This document shows positions 8,701-9,412 of a stretch of DNA of 9,412 nucleotides, in pieces; position 1 is the first letter of the stretch, and every line of letters starts with the position of its first letter. Under the pieces are notes generated by a model. That model made no database searches and was not told the origin of the DNA. It was given only the letters and a program-made list of their open reading frames with translations. This DNA comes from Candidatus Hydrogenedentota bacterium (GTDB lineage Bacteria > Hydrogenedentota > Hydrogenedentia > Hydrogenedentales > SLHB01), in contig JAKJDA010000052.1 of NCBI GenBank assembly GCA_022706165.1, positions 2,544 to 11,955 on the forward strand. Direction: 5' to 3'. The translations under genes were made by a program, and so were the position numbers.

Positions 8701-8912
8701 GGTGGGATCGCCGCTGCATTGGGCGAATCCCCGTGCGACGTCGGCTGCGCAAACAGCGCATCCAGGTCCGCCTGGCTCAGCAAAGGACCCAAGTTGCTCG
8801 TCAACTCGTCCGACGAGTCGTCTGACGAACGAACGGTATCATCCGGCTTGTCCGGCGCCACGATCCCTCTTCCCCCATGCGCACCGCCCCGATTCCCTAT
8901 GTGCGGGGCCAT
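5793..8912 (-). CDS. membrane-anchored TPR protein with repeated FliM-like EIDALL motifs
   Basis: Predicted 1039-residue protein with no closely recognised homologue. Residues 20-310 are rich in Asp, Glu, Pro, Ala and Ser and look disordered. They carry LSQADLDALF (45-54), VGSEIDALL (97-105), QSDIDALI (151-158) and VSQDILDSIL (220-229), plus a weaker PDADALL (128-134). All resemble the N-terminal LSQxEIDALL motif of the flagellar switch protein FliM. A basic stretch (RRPRLPRFR, 298-306) precedes one transmembrane helix (about 313-334), so by the positive-inside rule the N-terminal part is cytoplasmic and the rest is outside the membrane. Residues about 350-1000 are alpha-helical TPR-type repeats, clear examples being 361-377, 548-569 and 590-612. 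A Pro-rich tail ends the protein. The start is uncertain: GTG at 8861 has a better upstream purine-rich site (GGAAGAGGGATC) and would give 1022 residues, while ATG 8912 has little. The next gene follows after 4 nt. A role as an envelope scaffold or sensor for the encoded two-component system is inference. Confidence 0.85.
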   Translation of the reverse strand: MAPHIGNRGGAHGGRGIVAPDKPDDTVRSSDDSSDELTSNLGPLLSQADLDALFAQPTSHGDSPNAAAIPPSETGEESSAPPDDPADSMRDGTQGIVGSEIDALLNDEDADRPLVVSDLDEVIGTPPPDADALLETGQPHDVSEAPEAVDQSDIDALIAMLDEDDATSVVAAHSGEVVSVPTDITIALPDAVPPPLETEAVSTENLAASVAPADTEPELVSQDILDSILAANDAPSAEAESPAPPVADLAAPFASPPQKRNRAPEETRVTPNASTSAPTPPEDVLAAPAPERAIGTLRRPRLPRFRAPANLLKITTSLAAGIIVAAVVFAYLYLHPYRQPHLPSLKAEDLRSLGEVMAEAGKLMEAGNFDRAIGLLDPAIAKAPESPERMDARYQRIEAAYRMLRPGPVGEETVGLRSAMLDVTAMEPTHPRAPEVLCWLADLHERAGAPYEARRLYHQLLAAYKDARNMDQILLGAARNANELRRRDEAADFARRLIEAFPASPLIGEAKLTLADAYAGANQAQAAQQMLEEEAQRNANSRLGAQAYWQLGKMAFDKGDYEEAIRQLERRLQTATTIQGNDAVYLLLGRSYRAAGRLAEAERVLRELIGFFPESAVIPEAYVELSQVVDQLGRRADAAQLAAQAAERFPDHAQTLVNHARFLRLLDQFAGAGAMHAAAYLAGGQREPALLVEAAKDYKNALDYARARQVLETLTSKFPETREAGQARIELAGLEYQEGREVQAIRRLENLLAEAEDSALRLAAMLAVAEMYQGIGLNAKAAEHYKKAAAITAEPETAARAAIAAFASGRVDEALVAARQIDPGALTPQTAYAFNTAYAKILLRADPARAIPLMEQARQDHPGFVAPEDDAAYLDALLVTDQTGKARVAVSELEQRAKQDPVDAARFQRAALRLADHYFNKGDFRAAADLYGQADFPRGATLENREWAQFQRANALLRTGNVDAGFAAYQRVAQSDSPWAPDAKIRMAHIDLQRRLGRHAEIALEPEPAALDDAPGANAFPPPASSAGPEETRSPEGTG
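8214..8780 (-). repeat. array of FliM-like EIDALL short motifs inside the TPR protein
   Basis: Degenerate protein-level repeats, not DNA repeats. The motif copies are encoded at 8780-8751, 8624-8589, 8468-8424 and 8255-8214, with a weaker one at 8531-8508. The shared pattern is a small or hydrophobic residue, then S or Q, an acidic or Ala residue, an aliphatic, D, A (or S), aliphatic, aliphatic or Phe. Most are followed by acidic residues (NDED, LDEDD, AAND). Spacing between copies is 50 to 70 residues, or about 30 if the weak copy is counted. In FliM this motif forms a short helix that docks on the receiver domain of phospho-CheY. Equivalence here is inferred from pattern alone. Confidence 0.55.
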
Positions 8913-8935
8913 GTCCGCTTGCGCGCGTCAAGCGA

Positions 8936-8964
8936 ATGGTAGCATTTCGGCGAATGGGCGACAA
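8936..8964 (-). promoter_or_regulatory. candidate sigma-70 promoter for the TPR/two-component operon
   Basis: Read on the minus strand, TTGTCG (8964-8959) lies 17 nt from TACCAT (8941-8936). Each hexamer matches its -35 or -10 consensus at four of six positions, and the spacing is ideal. The predicted start of transcription falls near 8929, upstream of both possible start codons of the TPR gene. An imperfect inverted repeat (ATTTCGG/CCGAAA arms, 8944-8970) surrounds the -35, and the 8-mer GCGAATGG occurs twice (8932-8939 and 8950-8957, plus-strand reading), 18 bp apart. These could be operator-like, or chance. No T-run follows the inverted repeat on the minus strand, so it is not a convincing pfkA terminator. 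Weak evidence. Confidence 0.3.
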
Positions 8965-8988
8965 CCGAAAACGAGCGCCAACCCTTCT

Positions 8989-9412
8989 TCAGGTCGCCAG
9001 AATGTGCGCGACGCGGAGGAGTTGGGGGTCGAAACGCGTGCGGCATTCCCATGCTTCCGCGAGCGGGCGCAAGACCACCGCGTTGCCGCTCAGGCCGGCC
9101 ATTTTGCCGCTCTCGCCTTCCAGCAGGGCCTCGACGGCGCGCACGCCCAGACGGCTGGCGAGGTTGCGGTCAAAAGCGGTGGGGCTGCCGCCGCGTTGCA
9201 AGTGTCCGATCACGACGACGCGCGGGTCTTTGAATTCGGAACGCTCGGCGACTTGCTTGGCGATGTCGATGGCGCGTCCGGCATCGTCGCCCTCGGCGAC
9301 GACGACAATCCCCGATGTCTTGCCGACGGCATGTCCGCGGCGAAGTCGGCTGACGAGATCGTCGATGGCGGTGGGTTCCTCGGGGACGAGAATGGATTCG
9401 GCCCCTCCGGCG
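8989..9412 (-). CDS. pfkA: 6-phosphofructokinase, C-terminal part (5' end outside window)
   Basis: Phosphorylates fructose 6-phosphate to fructose 1,6-bisphosphate in cytoplasmic glycolysis. The 141 visible residues match the C-terminal half of the bacterial PfkA family. They begin with AGGAESILVPEEP, which holds the conserved Glu of the substrate site. Next come a DPRVVVIGHLQRGGSP segment with the Arg, His and Arg that contact the sugar phosphate in E. coli PfkA, and a NLASRLGVRAVEALLEG helix. The protein ends in AHILAT followed by TGA at 8989-8991. The N-terminal ATP-binding half is beyond the right edge, so the residues that separate ATP-dependent from pyrophosphate-dependent enzymes (about 104 and 124 in E. 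coli) cannot be read, and the phosphoryl donor stays open. The next gene starts 76 nt downstream on the same strand, and no strong terminator separates them, so some read-through is possible. Family assignment is secure. Confidence 0.93.
   Translation of the reverse strand, partial: AGGAESILVPEEPTAIDDLVSRLRRGHAVGKTSGIVVVAEGDDAGRAIDIAKQVAERSEFKDPRVVVIGHLQRGGSPTAFDRNLASRLGVRAVEALLEGESGKMAGLSGNAVVLRPLAEAWECRTRFDPQLLRVAHILAT

Noticed and set aside
8944..8970. Inverted repeat after pfkA as a terminator
   Set aside because: Only a 6-bp stem with a 14-nt loop and no T-run on the coding strand.
1..9412. CRISPR arrays, tRNA or rRNA genes, insertion sequences, phage or defence genes
   Set aside because: No regularly spaced direct repeats, no cloverleaf with a CCA-type end, no rRNA-like blocks, and no transposase or integrase motifs seen.

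Overview
The window is a 9.4 kb piece of GC-rich bacterial chromosome. All six supported genes on complete or near-complete reading frames, and a seventh at the left edge, lie on the minus strand, so transcription runs from the right end to the left. Sec-type signal peptides, an envelope-anchored TPR protein and a sigma-54 activator with a soluble partner kinase suggest a Gram-negative-type organism. Secreted esterase/InlB-repeat genes and the 'nonamer' intergenic repeat remind me of environmental, metagenome-derived lineages (PVC/Planctomycetota, Hydrogenedentota or deltaproteobacterial-type). The sequence does not fix the phylum.

Layout in order of transcription. (1) 9412-8989: C-terminal 141 residues of 6-phosphofructokinase, cut by the window edge. 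(2) 8988-8913: short gap with a candidate sigma-70 promoter. (3) 8912-5793: a large protein with a long, acidic, Pro-rich N-terminal part, one transmembrane helix and about 650 residues of TPR-like repeats. (4) 5788-5348: a small helical protein resembling the FlgN flagellar chaperone family. (5) 5351-4245: a soluble PAS-histidine kinase of the FlrB/FleS/NtrB type. (6) 4234-2876: a receiver-AAA+-Fis sigma-54 activator of the NtrC/FlrC/FleR type. (7) 2768-381: a secreted multidomain alpha/beta-hydrolase. (8) 380-130: intergenic DNA holding a degenerate 9-bp-periodic inverted repeat. (9) 129-1: the first 43 residues of another secreted protein.

Genes 3 to 6 are packed with gaps of 4 nt, a 4-nt ATGA overlap, and 10 nt, and look like one operon. 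The kinase and activator form a cognate pair. The FlgN-like gene and FlrB-like features of the kinase point to flagellar or surface-appendage gene control.

The most unusual signal is in the TPR protein. Its predicted cytoplasmic N-terminal part carries four clear short motifs, and one weaker one, that resemble the N-terminal EIDALL motif by which FliM binds phospho-CheY. They are strung along a probably disordered linker. Because a receiver-domain protein is encoded in the same operon, the protein may be a membrane-anchored multivalent dock for a response regulator. That idea is inference from motif resemblance and context.
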